Positions 7,463 through 15,788 of a stretch of 21,525 bases of DNA are shown here, piece after piece (position 1 is the first letter of the stretch; each line of letters starts with the position of its first letter). Below the pieces are notes generated by a model. It ran no database searches and was not told the origin of the DNA. It saw nothing but the letters and a program-made list of their open reading frames with translations. This DNA is from an uncultured Bacilli bacterium (GTDB lineage Bacteria > Bacillota_I > Bacilli_A > RFN20 > CAG-826). A program made the translations under genes and the position numbers. The DNA is taken from the NCBI GenBank assembly GCA_934162685.1, contig CAKPJO010000011.1:1-21525 (forward strand). The letters run 5' to 3'.

Positions 7463-7493
7463 AAAAAAATCTCCGCTTTTGGAGATTTTTTTT
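7463..7493. terminator. Bidirectional terminator between converging genes
   Basis: ATCTCC (7469-7474) and GGAGAT (7481-7486) form a stem with a 6-base loop, flanked by seven A on the left and seven T on the right. It therefore works on both strands, ending the HIT gene from the left and the yhaM operon from the right. Confidence 0.9.
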
Positions 7494-7512
7494 GTACTTA
7501 ATTTAAGTTAAG

Positions 7513-8466
7513 TTATTTTCTTGATTTTGGGCGATAAAAGCATCTTTCATCTAATGGATAAATCTTATTGGTAAATTTACCATCATTAATATTATTTAAC
7601 GCTTTATCTAGCATATTAAGTTTAGCGTCAATATCATCAGCAAAACTCAAAATAAGTGCTTCCTTAGTCATTGGTAAAACTGGTGAGCCAAACTCTCTTT
7701 TTCCATGATGTGATAAAATCATATGTTCTAAAAGCATTGGAACTTCATTAGTAATATTAAGTGATTTTGCCATTTCTCTAATCTCTGATTGCATAATAGA
7801 AATATGACCTATTAAACGTCCTTCTGTAGTGTAAGAAGTAATAATTGGACCAGATAATTCAATGATTTTACCAAAGTCATGCATTAAAGCTCCAGCAATT
7901 AAAATATCTTTATCAATTTGATAGCCCCCTGGAATATTATCATAATTATTAGCAATAGCTAAACATAATTTAGCGCAATAAACCGAGTGAAATAAAAGTC
8001 CTGAACAATATTCGTGATGGTTTCTTGTTGCTGCAGGATGAGTTAAAAGAGGTTGATAAAACTTTTTAACTAACGCTAAAAGCAAAGCACGTACGCTTTC
8101 ATCCTTTACCATGTTTACATACATTCTAAATTCTTTATCTAATTCGTTACGAGGTATTGGTGCACAAATAACAAATTGATCATAATCTATATTTGTATTA
8201 TCAACTTCTTCAGCGCTTTTTATTTTGATTTGTAATTTACCATTATGGCCAATAATAGTTCCATATATATGCATTACTTTCCCAGCAGCATATAATTCCA
8301 TATCATTCAGTGTTGCATCCCATTTTTTGGCTTCTATTGATCCTGTTGCGTCTTGTAAAGTAATATTTAAATATGGTGCACCATTTCCGGTAACACCTTT
8401 TGATAAACTACTTATTAAGTAATTATCATTAACTTCACTATTTTCTACCATGTCTTTAACTTTCAT
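7513..8466 (-). CDS. yhaM: YhaM-type 3'-5' exoribonuclease (OB-fold plus HD domain)
   Basis: The product (317 residues) has the YhaM/CbfA architecture. An N-terminal OB-fold nucleic-acid binding domain (about 13-88; YLNITLQDATGSIEAKKW) is followed by a metal-dependent HD domain (about 140-290). HD-domain metal ligands are visible: His160 in LLFHS, His196-Asp197 in LMHDFGK, His221 in GHI, His253-His254 in LSHHG, and Asp277 in FADDIDAK. YhaM degrades RNA and single-stranded DNA from the 3' end in Bacillota. I start at the ATG at 8466 because AAAGGA lies 8 bases before it; the upstream in-frame ATGs sit on the ribosome binding site itself. The start overlaps recX by 11 bases, suggesting coupling. 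It is the last gene of the operon, ending at the bidirectional terminator. Confidence 0.92.
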   Translation of the reverse strand: MKVKDMVENSEVNDNYLISSLSKGVTGNGAPYLNITLQDATGSIEAKKWDATLNDMELYAAGKVMHIYGTIIGHNGKLQIKIKSAEEVDNTNIDYDQFVICAPIPRNELDKEFRMYVNMVKDESVRALLLALVKKFYQPLLTHPAATRNHHEYCSGLLFHSVYCAKLCLAIANNYDNIPGGYQIDKDILIAGALMHDFGKIIELSGPIITSYTTEGRLIGHISIMQSEIREMAKSLNITNEVPMLLEHMILSHHGKREFGSPVLPMTKEALILSFADDIDAKLNMLDKALNNINDGKFTNKIYPLDERCFYRPKSRK

Positions 8467-9259
8467 AATCATCATCCTTTAATTCATTACTAATTATATT
8501 ATAACTGTATCCTTTTTTATATAGATAAGATATAATTCTTTGTTTTCTTTCTCTTAGGTCTTCTATATTCATATATTTGCGCTTAGCTTTATTTAAATCT
8601 TTTATTAATAATTCTTGCTCTTTAGTATCATCTTTATCTTTTACATTTGTTAAAGAGCTATTTATGATATCTTTATCAAATCCAAGCGCTAATAACTTGC
8701 TATAGATATGTTGGAGTTTATTTTGATAATTATAGTTATCAAATTTTTTTTCTAGTTTTGGTAATAAATCATTAATAATTTGTGTTTGTTCTTCATCACT
8801 ATAAGAAATAGTTTTTAATATGTTTTCGTTAACTCCTTTAACAATTAAATTAGACTTGATTTTTTGCGGGCCAAATCCTTTGTCTTTATATGTATTTACA
8901 TATTCATTAACGTATTGATAATCATCTATATAATGTAAGGAAAGCAATTTAGAAATAACTTGATCTACTATAGTCACATTATATTTCTTAGCTAATAATT
9001 TTCTTTTAAATTCATTTTTAGTATATGATCCTCTACTTAAAATATCATACGCTTTGCTTAATGCTTCCGCCATATTAGCGCTTTTTTTTATGTTTTTAAT
9101 CGTTATATCATCTAACTCTTTATCTTTGAATAAATAATAATCTAAAATAATATCTTCATTAATTTCGATTTTTTCATCGCTTGAAAGTACTAATATAACT
9201 TTTCTTTTTTCTCTAACTATATCTTTAATTGTATTATTACCAATATTTTCTTTGGGCAC
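8456..9259 (-). CDS. recX: RecX-family regulator of RecA
   Basis: The product (267 residues) matches the RecX family in length and in its repeats of three-helix units: ALSKAYDILSRGSYTKNEFKRKL, YIDDYQYVNEYVNTYKDKGFGPQKIKSNL and YSKLLALGFDKDIINSSL. RecX binds RecA filaments and limits recombination. The start is the GTG at 9259: GGAGG lies 9 bases upstream, and the resulting N-terminus (MPKENIGNNTIKDIV) lacks the spurious hydrophobic segment of the longer frame to 9328, which is the glycosyltransferase gene read in another frame. It overlaps the glycosyltransferase stop by 23 bases and yhaM by 11, so three genes are tightly packed. recA is not in the window. Confidence 0.87.
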   Translation of the reverse strand: MPKENIGNNTIKDIVREKRKVILVLSSDEKIEINEDIILDYYLFKDKELDDITIKNIKKSANMAEALSKAYDILSRGSYTKNEFKRKLLAKKYNVTIVDQVISKLLSLHYIDDYQYVNEYVNTYKDKGFGPQKIKSNLIVKGVNENILKTISYSDEEQTQIINDLLPKLEKKFDNYNYQNKLQHIYSKLLALGFDKDIINSSLTNVKDKDDTKEQELLIKDLNKAKRKYMNIEDLRERKQRIISYLYKKGYSYNIISNELKDDDYES

Positions 9260-10409
9260 GTTTATATACCTCCATAATGTTATGATAAAAATTATCAATA
9301 GAATAACGATTGCAAATATTACTAGCATTTGATAAAACTTTTTCTTTTTCTTTTAAAGATAATTTTTTCATTTTTAAAATTTTTGTTTTAAAATCAGTTT
9401 CATCCGTAAAATAAAAGCCTGTTTCATTATCGATTATAACATCAACTAGATTTTCATCATATCTTGCCAAAATCATTTTTCTTGCCGCCATCGCTTCCAT
9501 AAATGTAAGTCCTTGTGTTTCAGTAATGGAAGCAGAGACAAAGGCGTCAGCAAGATGATAATATAAAGGAACATCATTTGCAGATACTGGGCCTGCAAAT
9601 ATTACATAATCAGTTAAATTAAGTTCATGAACTAAATTTTGTAATTCATCTAATTCTGGCCCTCCACCAACAATTAACATTTTGGTTTTTATTTTACTAT
9701 CAATTAAATGTTTAAATCCTTTTATACAAATATCAATGGATTTTTCTTTAGCAATTCGGCCTAATGATAGAACCACATAATAGCCATCTAAATCATATTG
9801 CTTTTTCAATTCTTTTAATCTATCTTGATCAATATTTTCTTTTTTATATTTAGTAAAATCAATGCCTGTTGGGACAACATTAATATAAGAATCCACACCA
9901 TAATCACGCATTATATCTTTTGTTTTTAAACTAGGAGATATAAATTCAGTAGTATTTTCCGCTAAATGGCGAGACAATGAACGCACCATTTTTTTGGCAA
10001 AATGATCAAACAATCCATTGCCTTTAGTTACATAATATGTATAATCTTCATACATCGTATGATACGTATATACTAAAGGTATTTTTCTTTTTTTAGCGGC
10101 AATTCGGCCTAATAAGCCAATACTTGCTTCTGTTTGTACATGAATTAAATCTAATTTCATGTCATTAATAATTTTCATTGCTTTAGAATTATAAATATTA
10201 GCAATACGATAAGAATAAAGTTTCTTTAATTCAATACCTGGTATTCTTAAAATTCGATTGGTATATTTTAATTCTTTATCAAATGGGTTAGTGCAAATAA
10301 CAAAAACATTATGTCCATTATTCATTAGTGCATTAACTAAATTATATGAAGAAGTCGCAACACCATTTATTTCAGGAGGAAAAGTATCACTAAATATACC
10401 TATATTCAT
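9237..10409 (-). CDS. GT4 glycosyltransferase, probable diacylglycerol glucosyltransferase (glycolipid synthesis)
   Basis: The product (390 residues) is a retaining GT-B enzyme of family GT4. The N-terminus IGIFSDTFPPEINGVATS and the loop HTMYEDYTYYV (117-127) are the pattern of 1,2-diacylglycerol 3-glucosyltransferases such as Acholeplasma alMGS, which make the membrane glycolipid monoglucosyldiacylglycerol from UDP-glucose. The C-terminal domain has VPTGID, SLGRIAKEKSID, GGGPELDEL and the EX7E motif (Glu297 to Glu305). The basic, amphipathic N-terminal domain suits peripheral binding to the inner membrane face. The ATG at 10409 has AAGGAGG about 10 bases upstream. The gene follows the GtrA-HAD fusion and overlaps recX. 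Lipid substrate specificity is inferred from family resemblance. Confidence 0.87.
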   Translation of the reverse strand: MNIGIFSDTFPPEINGVATSSYNLVNALMNNGHNVFVICTNPFDKELKYTNRILRIPGIELKKLYSYRIANIYNSKAMKIINDMKLDLIHVQTEASIGLLGRIAAKKRKIPLVYTYHTMYEDYTYYVTKGNGLFDHFAKKMVRSLSRHLAENTTEFISPSLKTKDIMRDYGVDSYINVVPTGIDFTKYKKENIDQDRLKELKKQYDLDGYYVVLSLGRIAKEKSIDICIKGFKHLIDSKIKTKMLIVGGGPELDELQNLVHELNLTDYVIFAGPVSANDVPLYYHLADAFVSASITETQGLTFMEAMAARKMILARYDENLVDVIIDNETGFYFTDETDFKTKILKMKKLSLKEKEKVLSNASNICNRYSIDNFYHNIMEVYKRAQRKYW

Positions 10410-10462
10410 AAAATCAATCCTCCTTATTAATTAATATAGTATCATAAATTTTATTTATCGTT

Positions 10463-11752
10463 TTAATTTAATTGATCTAATAATTTTTTTACTCCTAATT
10501 CATCATTAGTGTCCGCTAGTAGATTAGCTTTTTTCTTTGTTATTTCTGTAGCATTGCCCATTGCTACATTATTAGAACATTCCTTAAACATGCTAACATC
10601 CATAATTGAATCACCAAGTGCCATTAAATTTTTTGATTTTAAATTATATTTTTTCTTTAGCAATTTAATAGCGTTCCCTTTAGTAACTTTTTTAGCGGAT
10701 ATTTCAATAAAAGTTGGCTTACTACGCATAACTAAAACATTTTTATATTGTTTTTTTAATATTGGGTATAATTTATCAATACTTTCCTTAGAAGATATAA
10801 TCATGACTTTAATAACATTTGTAATTAAGCTTGAATCATTTAAAATTGTGGATTCAAAATTAACTAATCCTTCTTCGATTAAAGTTAATTTATTACGTTT
10901 ATTTACATACCATTCAAACCCTGCAAAAATACTTAAAGATAAGTCCTCGTCTTTATATTTATTAAATATTTCTTGTGGAATATAATCTGGCATAGCTTCG
11001 ATATTAATAATTTCTTTATTTCTTGTAGCAATTAATGCTCCGTTACAACAAATAATCGGAGTGTTTAATTCTAATTTATCATATATTTCGCACATACAAG
11101 CAAAATGGCGGCCACTAATGAGATAGAAAGGGTACTTATCTTTTATACGCTTAACAGCGTCTATAGTGGCTAAATTCAATTTAGAATCACTATCAATTAA
11201 TGTGCCATCAATGTCACAAAAAATATTAGTCACTTTCTTTATATCTGCTTTTTTCTTAAATGGTTTAACAAGGAATCTTATAATAAAAAACATAATTGGT
11301 AATGAGCAAATCGGCGATAAGATATAACTAATACTCGGGCTCAAATGTAATACCTCTTCAAATAACCAAATGAATAGTTCTTGGCATATAAAGTTAGGTA
11401 TTGAACTAATAGGATAGATTGCTAATCTTTTCCATTCCCATTTAGTTTGGAAAGAAATTTTTGCTTGTAAAGTATACGCAACTGGTAATAGCAAAACAAA
11501 CACAATCAAATATGGAATATCCATATTAGGTTCTATAAGTCCTAAAGATGTTAAAAAATCAAAAGAGATTTTTGAATTCCAATTACAAGCATCAAATAAT
11601 AAACGCAATAAAATAGCGCCAACCATTCCCATAAGTGTATTAAGACCACCTGCAATTAAAAAACGGAATGACTCCTTTTCATATAACTTCCAGAATAATT
11701 TTTCTATTTTTCCAAATATTGAGTTTTCATTTTTAAAAATTTTATTTGTCAT
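10463..11752 (-). CDS. Fusion of a GtrA-like membrane domain with a Cof-type HAD phosphatase
   Basis: Residues about 28-166 form a GtrA-family region of four hydrophobic spans, starting with the family signature FRFLIAGGLNTLMG. GtrA proteins are linked to membrane translocation or transfer of lipid-linked sugars. Residues about 176-429 are a complete Cof/IIB-type HAD hydrolase: motif I DIDGT (Asp180, Asp182), motif II SGR (Ser213), motif III Lys358 in VTKGNA, motif IV GDSIMD (380-385) and the family text CCNGALI. One continuous frame joins them through a Lys-rich linker (165-173). I start at the ATG at 11752, with AAGG 8 bases upstream; a GTG at 11761 is also in frame. The neighbour is a glycolipid glycosyltransferase, so a lipid-linked or sugar-phosphate substrate is plausible. 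The pairing of domains is unusual. Confidence 0.85.
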   Translation of the reverse strand: MTNKIFKNENSIFGKIEKLFWKLYEKESFRFLIAGGLNTLMGMVGAILLRLLFDACNWNSKISFDFLTSLGLIEPNMDIPYLIVFVLLLPVAYTLQAKISFQTKWEWKRLAIYPISSIPNFICQELFIWLFEEVLHLSPSISYILSPICSLPIMFFIIRFLVKPFKKKADIKKVTNIFCDIDGTLIDSDSKLNLATIDAVKRIKDKYPFYLISGRHFACMCEIYDKLELNTPIICCNGALIATRNKEIINIEAMPDYIPQEIFNKYKDEDLSLSIFAGFEWYVNKRNKLTLIEEGLVNFESTILNDSSLITNVIKVMIISSKESIDKLYPILKKQYKNVLVMRSKPTFIEISAKKVTKGNAIKLLKKKYNLKSKNLMALGDSIMDVSMFKECSNNVAMGNATEITKKKANLLADTNDELGVKKLLDQLN

Positions 11753-11771
11753 ACAATTCACCTTGCCTAAT

Positions 11772-11780
11772 ATAATAGCA
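11772..11780 (-). promoter_or_regulatory. Candidate extended -10 promoter for the GtrA-HAD/GT4/recX/yhaM operon
   Basis: The minus strand reads TGCTATTAT, an extended -10 form, about 20 bases upstream of the ATG at 11752. It lies just beyond the terminator of the lemA unit. No good -35 is visible, so the call rests on the extended -10 alone. Confidence 0.4.
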
Positions 11781-11793
11781 TTTTTTCACTTAG

Positions 11794-11816
11794 AAAAAAA
11801 GACCACCTAAGTGGCC
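11794..11816 (-). terminator. Rho-independent terminator after lemA
   Basis: On the minus strand, GGCCAC pairs with GTGGTC (one G-U pair) around a 4-base loop (11816-11801), followed by seven T (11800-11794). It lies about 30 bases past the lemA stop and marks the end of the DUF2207/lipoprotein/lemA group. Confidence 0.82.
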
Positions 11817-11844
11817 TAATTTTTTTAACTTTATAAAACTCAAT

Positions 11845-12426
11845 TTAGAATTTTACAGTTGGAGCTTCACGGCTTGCATCATCAACTTTAAATAATTCAG
11901 CTTCTTTGAAACTAAACATATTTGCGATAATGTTTCCTGGGAATTTTTCACGTAAATTATTATAACTTAAAACAACATCGTTATAAAATTGACGGGTATA
12001 AGCAATCTTGTCTTCGGTTTCTTTCAAAACGTTTTGTAATTCACCAAAGTTTTTGTCTGCTTTTAGTTCTGGGTATTTTTCAATAGTAAATGCAACTAAT
12101 TTATTTAATTGATTAGATGCTTCAGCAGCTTTTTGAACAGATCCTTCACTTGAAGCTTCGCCATACAATTTTCTTGCATCAGCAAACTTTGTAAAAATTT
12201 CTGATTCGTGAGTTGCATAGCCTTTAACTGTTTCAACAAAATTAGGACTTAAATCAAATCTTCTTTTTAATTGAACATCAATTTGAGCCCAAGAATTTTT
12301 GACTTTGTTACGTCTGTCAACTAATTTGTTGTACATTCCAATAGCCCAGGCAACGATTGCAATAATAAGAACTACGACTAATACTGCAACACCAATTCCA
12401 ATCCAACCACCAACACTAACTAACAT
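11845..12426 (-). CDS. lemA: LemA family membrane protein
   Basis: The product (193 residues, a usual length) has an N-terminal membrane span (about 9-30). A helical-bundle domain follows with the LemA hallmarks: MYNKLVDRRNKVKNSWAQID, VQLKRRFDLSPNFVETVKGY, the helix ending YPELKADKNF, and FNDVV-like YNDVVLSYNN before FPGNIIANMFSF. The family is widespread and often encoded beside DUF2207 proteins, as here. The biochemical role is not established. The ATG at 12426 has AGGAGAAAG upstream. It begins 19 bases after the preceding lipoprotein gene and is probably co-transcribed from the strong promoter at 13634-13662. Confidence 0.95.
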   Translation of the reverse strand: MLVSVGGWIGIGVAVLVVVLIIAIVAWAIGMYNKLVDRRNKVKNSWAQIDVQLKRRFDLSPNFVETVKGYATHESEIFTKFADARKLYGEASSEGSVQKAAEASNQLNKLVAFTIEKYPELKADKNFGELQNVLKETEDKIAYTRQFYNDVVLSYNNLREKFPGNIIANMFSFKEAELFKVDDASREAPTVKF

Positions 12427-12445
12427 AATTTCTTTCTCCTATCTC

Positions 12446-13597
12446 TTATTCGCTTAATGGAAGATTAACATATTCTTCCTTATTAGCGATACTAAGTACT
12501 TTTACGTCTTTTCCAAATGACATTGTTGCGCTTGTTACTAATTCTAAATCAGCATATATATTAGTAACTGTTGTTAAATCACTATCAGTGCCACTAATAG
12601 TACTACTATCAACTAGAACTTTAGCGTCGATATCAGCACTTGAACTAATGAAAGATGTTTTTGTAAACATAGCACTCATGTTGATATGGTCAATACCAGC
12701 AATATAAGGAAGTGCCATTGTAGACATCATTGAAGCCATTTGTGTTACTTGCTCATCAGTAGCTTCTGGATTCATTACTCGAACAAGTTGTTTAGCCATT
12801 TCACTAATTGCTAAACTTAAATTTGTCTTATTAATTTGAAGTGAAACTTCATATTTATCATTTTTATATTCTTTAAATGATATAAATGATGCGATAGTAT
12901 CTTCTAATGCTTTTGTTAAAGTATCTAATTGTTCATCTGTTAAATTAGAACTATTTTTCTTTATTAACTCATTTATTTGAATTTTAATAGCTTCAATAGA
13001 ATCTTCTGCCATTGTATCTTTAAAGAGTGGAAATTCAACTGATGCATCTTCTGGGAATGGGACATCTACATAGAATTTTTCTGGAACTGTAACACCAGCA
13101 TTACTTGTAATAAGTGCTTGTAAATCTTCATTAGAAGCATCAACATACAAATTGCCTTCATCTAATACTGCTTGAGCACCAATATTAATAGATTCTTTAT
13201 CTCCAAATGCATTTTCACCTTGAGCAGATACACTAGCGGTTCCGCTAGCTTTTAATGATGCTTTCAATCCTTCAAATGAAGTTGCAGTTGTTAATCCACT
13301 TAAAGCAACATCAAACTCGCCACTAATTTTAGCATTTAAAGCTTCGGCTACTACTTTATCTCCTTCTTGTTCATCGGTTTCATTATTGATTTTATAAGTT
13401 TCTGTAGAAACAACTATATTCAATTTATCGAGTTTTTCATTAAATCCAATTGCATCAAATGTATCAACATTATTTGTACATTCTTGCAAATATTTAATTC
13501 CAACATCATAAGCTAAGTCATTTCCATTATCAGTGGTTTCACCACATGAACATAAAGCAAACAACATAATAGGTAATAAAATTTTTATTTTTTTCAT
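12446..13597 (-). CDS. Lipoprotein of unknown family in the LemA/DUF2207 cluster
   Basis: The product (383 residues) has a lipoprotein signal peptide ending in LCSC, with the lipidated Cys at 18 (a Cys at the lipobox -2 position is unusual). The mature part is acidic, rich in Ser, Thr and Ala, and without further cysteines beyond one early in the chain. It has alternating strand-like segments (for example KISGEFDVALSGLT and INIGAQAVLDEGNLYVDAS), consistent with an extracellular beta-rich domain. I do not recognise the family. It lies between DUF2207 and lemA, with its own consensus promoter and a duplicated ribosome binding site, so high expression and joint control with lemA are likely. A role linked to LemA/DUF2207 is inference from position only. 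Confidence 0.75.
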   Translation of the reverse strand: MKKIKILLPIMLFALCSCGETTDNGNDLAYDVGIKYLQECTNNVDTFDAIGFNEKLDKLNIVVSTETYKINNETDEQEGDKVVAEALNAKISGEFDVALSGLTTATSFEGLKASLKASGTASVSAQGENAFGDKESINIGAQAVLDEGNLYVDASNEDLQALITSNAGVTVPEKFYVDVPFPEDASVEFPLFKDTMAEDSIEAIKIQINELIKKNSSNLTDEQLDTLTKALEDTIASFISFKEYKNDKYEVSLQINKTNLSLAISEMAKQLVRVMNPEATDEQVTQMASMMSTMALPYIAGIDHINMSAMFTKTSFISSSADIDAKVLVDSSTISGTDSDLTTVTNIYADLELVTSATMSFGKDVKVLSIANKEEYVNLPLSE

Positions 13598-13627
13598 AAT
13601 AAATTTCCTCCTAATAAATTTCCTCCT
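13598..13627 (-). repeat. Tandem duplicated ribosome binding site (2 x 15 bp) in the leader
   Basis: On the minus strand the 15-base unit with the core TTAGGAGGAAAT occurs twice in direct succession (13627-13613 and 13612-13598), immediately before the ATG at 13597. Each copy carries a full AGGAGG. The proximal one is 8-9 bases from the start, so it is the functional site; the distal one is about 24 bases away. The expected transcript start is near 13627, so the two copies make up essentially the whole leader. Confidence 0.85.
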
Positions 13628-13633
13628 AATAAA

Positions 13634-13662
13634 ATTATAATTTTATTATCACAATCTGTCAA
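13634..13662 (-). promoter_or_regulatory. Fully consensus sigma-A promoter for the lipoprotein-lemA unit
   Basis: On the minus strand, TTGACA (13662-13657) and TATAAT (13639-13634) are separated by exactly 17 bases, a perfect match to the vegetative consensus. A 22-bp perfect AT-only palindrome (13627-13648) is centred on the -10 region. It could be an operator or simply follow from composition. Confidence 0.85.
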
Positions 13663-13670
13663 TAAATCGT

Positions 13671-15731
13671 TTAACGGCCACTCATATGAGTTCCACCCAT
13701 ACCATGAGATGATCCTCCACCAAATCCGCCGCGACCACCGCCAGAACCTCCAACTCGAGCAGCTTGTGCTTTAGCAATAGTTGTACTAGCAACCGTAAAT
13801 GAATTTGCCATACGATAAGAATAATAGTTGTAGAAACTTGGATAGAAGAAGAATGTGGCATTACTACTAGTTAATTCATTTTCCATTCCAAGCGAAGAAT
13901 ACTTAAATCTTACTTGTTTTTCTACTTTATCAGCAATGCCAAATTCTGTTGCATAAACCATATAATGTTCCCAAACGATAATACCTGGCATTGGATAATC
14001 TTTCATATTAGAGAATTCTTCTAAGAACTTTTTAAACGCCTTCCATTTAGTAAATTCTTCATTTGCTTTTTTACTACGTCTAATAATACTTCTAGCATAC
14101 ACATTGATAAATATTATAAAGCCAATCGCAAACCAAATACTAAAGCCTGGAACAACTAAAGTAAATGTCGCATTAATGAAAAATTGAATTAAAATAACTA
14201 CTACCATTACAATATTAAATAAGCCTGTTTTCTTAGTTGCAACATTTGCTTCAAAGAAATCATAACTTTCTGCACTTCTTTTAATGGATTCGTTAAATCT
14301 CTTGTTACAATTTTGATATTCAATTGCGTTCTTTTCTTTTTTGTTGAAGTTATCCAACTCATCTAAACTCAATTCTTGACCATTACCAACAATATTGAAG
14401 AACCAATTAATTAATTCTTGTTCGTGTGGCATTAAATCTGAAGTCGACATTTCACTATTTAATGTCATTTTATAATTTGGTTTATCATCTAGTAAAGATG
14501 CACCATTATTATCAAGAATAATATATTTTCTTCTAATTAAGTCTAGCAATGTGGCTGTGACATCATTTTTGTCTGGATCTTTAAAGCGATACAAATATCC
14601 CATAACTGCTGGGCCATAATCATTTGGTAATTCACGATAATATTCATTAAAGAACTCTGGAGTGTATTCTTTATCATACTTATTATACAAATGAATAAAT
14701 GTGAAAATAGTAAAGCCTATTGATGATACAAATATGATAATTGACACAACATTAACAATATTTGCCATTCTTGTTTCGTTAGGAATTGTTACTTCTTCAT
14801 ATTTAATAGCATTTTCTAAATGCGCTAACTTAGAAACATTACAATATTCATTAGTAAACAAAGACTTATCAAACATTGTATTAGGTATCATGATTCTAGC
14901 TTCAATTTCTTCATTCTTTTTTAATTGTTTGCTAGTTAATGTTATTGTATAAGGATCAGTTTCGTTAGTTTCTGGATTAACAAGAGGATATGTAACTTCA
15001 CCAGCTGTACCATGTCCATAAATGTAAACATCTTCACTCTTTAAATCATTTTTTAAAGTTGAAGGCAAATGGATTACACAAGTAACATTTTTAGTGGACA
15101 TTTCATTACTAGAAACAAATTTAGCATTAATTTCAGCAATATCACTATAATACATTACTGCGCCCTTATAACCATATGTATATTCGATAGTACAATTAGG
15201 TCCTAAACCACTTGCGCGATATATGTATATTCTTTCTGCATTATCATAATCACTAGTTACAATATGCGAAGGATCATCTTCCCAAGTATGCGTCTTACCA
15301 TCTTTAAATGAATAAGAAATTAAATCACCACGTCTATAATCATCGCCATAGTTGTTATTATCCGTACTCATAACTTCTTTGCCATTATGATCTAACACTC
15401 TAACACTTACAACACTTTCATCAAATTTTGGCTTTTGATGTTGAGAACTTCCTGATTCACTTACATTATCCGCAACTGGATTACTAGAATCTGCTGAATA
15501 AACGATATCTTTATTTATTTCATGCCACCTAGTAGTAAGTTGCATTTTTTCAGTGATTTTCATAGAACCATCTTCACTAATCCATACTTCAACATCATTT
15601 TGTGTTGTTTTACAATCACTTGGTGATATTGCGTAACTATTAGAAACAAATAAAAAATAGGCTACAGGAATAATAATACACACTAACATTGCTATTATCC
15701 CAATAAGATTTTTCTTTAAAAAATACTTCAT
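13671..15731 (-). CDS. DUF2207-family membrane protein with Gly-rich C-terminus
   Basis: The product (686 residues) has the DUF2207 layout. There is an N-terminal membrane span or signal anchor (8-30) and a large extracellular beta domain (about 40-320, with VEVWISEDGSMKITEKMQL and IEYTYGYKGAVMYYSD). A second span follows (324-348), then a cytoplasmic region with RELPNDYGPAVMGYLYRFK and TATLLDLIRRKYIIL, two more spans (503-525, 529-549), a conserved domain and a Gly/Ser-rich tail (661-686) typical of the family. The function is unknown; the frequent pairing with LemA suggests a shared envelope role. The ATG at 15731 has AAGGGGAG upstream. A possible promoter with an inverted repeat lies at 15789-15819. 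The consensus promoter for the next gene begins 9 bases before its stop codon ends. Confidence 0.9.
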   Translation of the reverse strand: MKYFLKKNLIGIIAMLVCIIIPVAYFLFVSNSYAISPSDCKTTQNDVEVWISEDGSMKITEKMQLTTRWHEINKDIVYSADSSNPVADNVSESGSSQHQKPKFDESVVSVRVLDHNGKEVMSTDNNNYGDDYRRGDLISYSFKDGKTHTWEDDPSHIVTSDYDNAERIYIYRASGLGPNCTIEYTYGYKGAVMYYSDIAEINAKFVSSNEMSTKNVTCVIHLPSTLKNDLKSEDVYIYGHGTAGEVTYPLVNPETNETDPYTITLTSKQLKKNEEIEARIMIPNTMFDKSLFTNEYCNVSKLAHLENAIKYEEVTIPNETRMANIVNVVSIIIFVSSIGFTIFTFIHLYNKYDKEYTPEFFNEYYRELPNDYGPAVMGYLYRFKDPDKNDVTATLLDLIRRKYIILDNNGASLLDDKPNYKMTLNSEMSTSDLMPHEQELINWFFNIVGNGQELSLDELDNFNKKEKNAIEYQNCNKRFNESIKRSAESYDFFEANVATKKTGLFNIVMVVVILIQFFINATFTLVVPGFSIWFAIGFIIFINVYARSIIRRSKKANEEFTKWKAFKKFLEEFSNMKDYPMPGIIVWEHYMVYATEFGIADKVEKQVRFKYSSLGMENELTSSNATFFFYPSFYNYYSYRMANSFTVASTTIAKAQAARVGGSGGGRGGFGGGSSHGMGGTHMSGR

Positions 15732-15788
15732 GCATTTCTCCCCTTAATAAGTATGCAAGCACATAAATAATTATGCAATACTCGCTTA

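Noticed and set aside
9260..9328. Hydrophobic N-terminal extension of RecX suggesting a membrane anchor
   Set aside because: This stretch is the glycosyltransferase 3' end read in another frame; GGAGG precedes the GTG at 9259.
10410..10462. Possible internal promoter before the GT4 gene (TGATACTAT)
   Set aside because: It has an extended -10 look but no -35, in a 53-base gap of a same-strand gene run; co-transcription is simpler.
10509..10985. A 158-codon plus-strand frame inside the HAD domain
   Set aside because: It is antisense to conserved HAD motifs; the low-complexity hydrophobic product follows from AT-rich antisense sequence.
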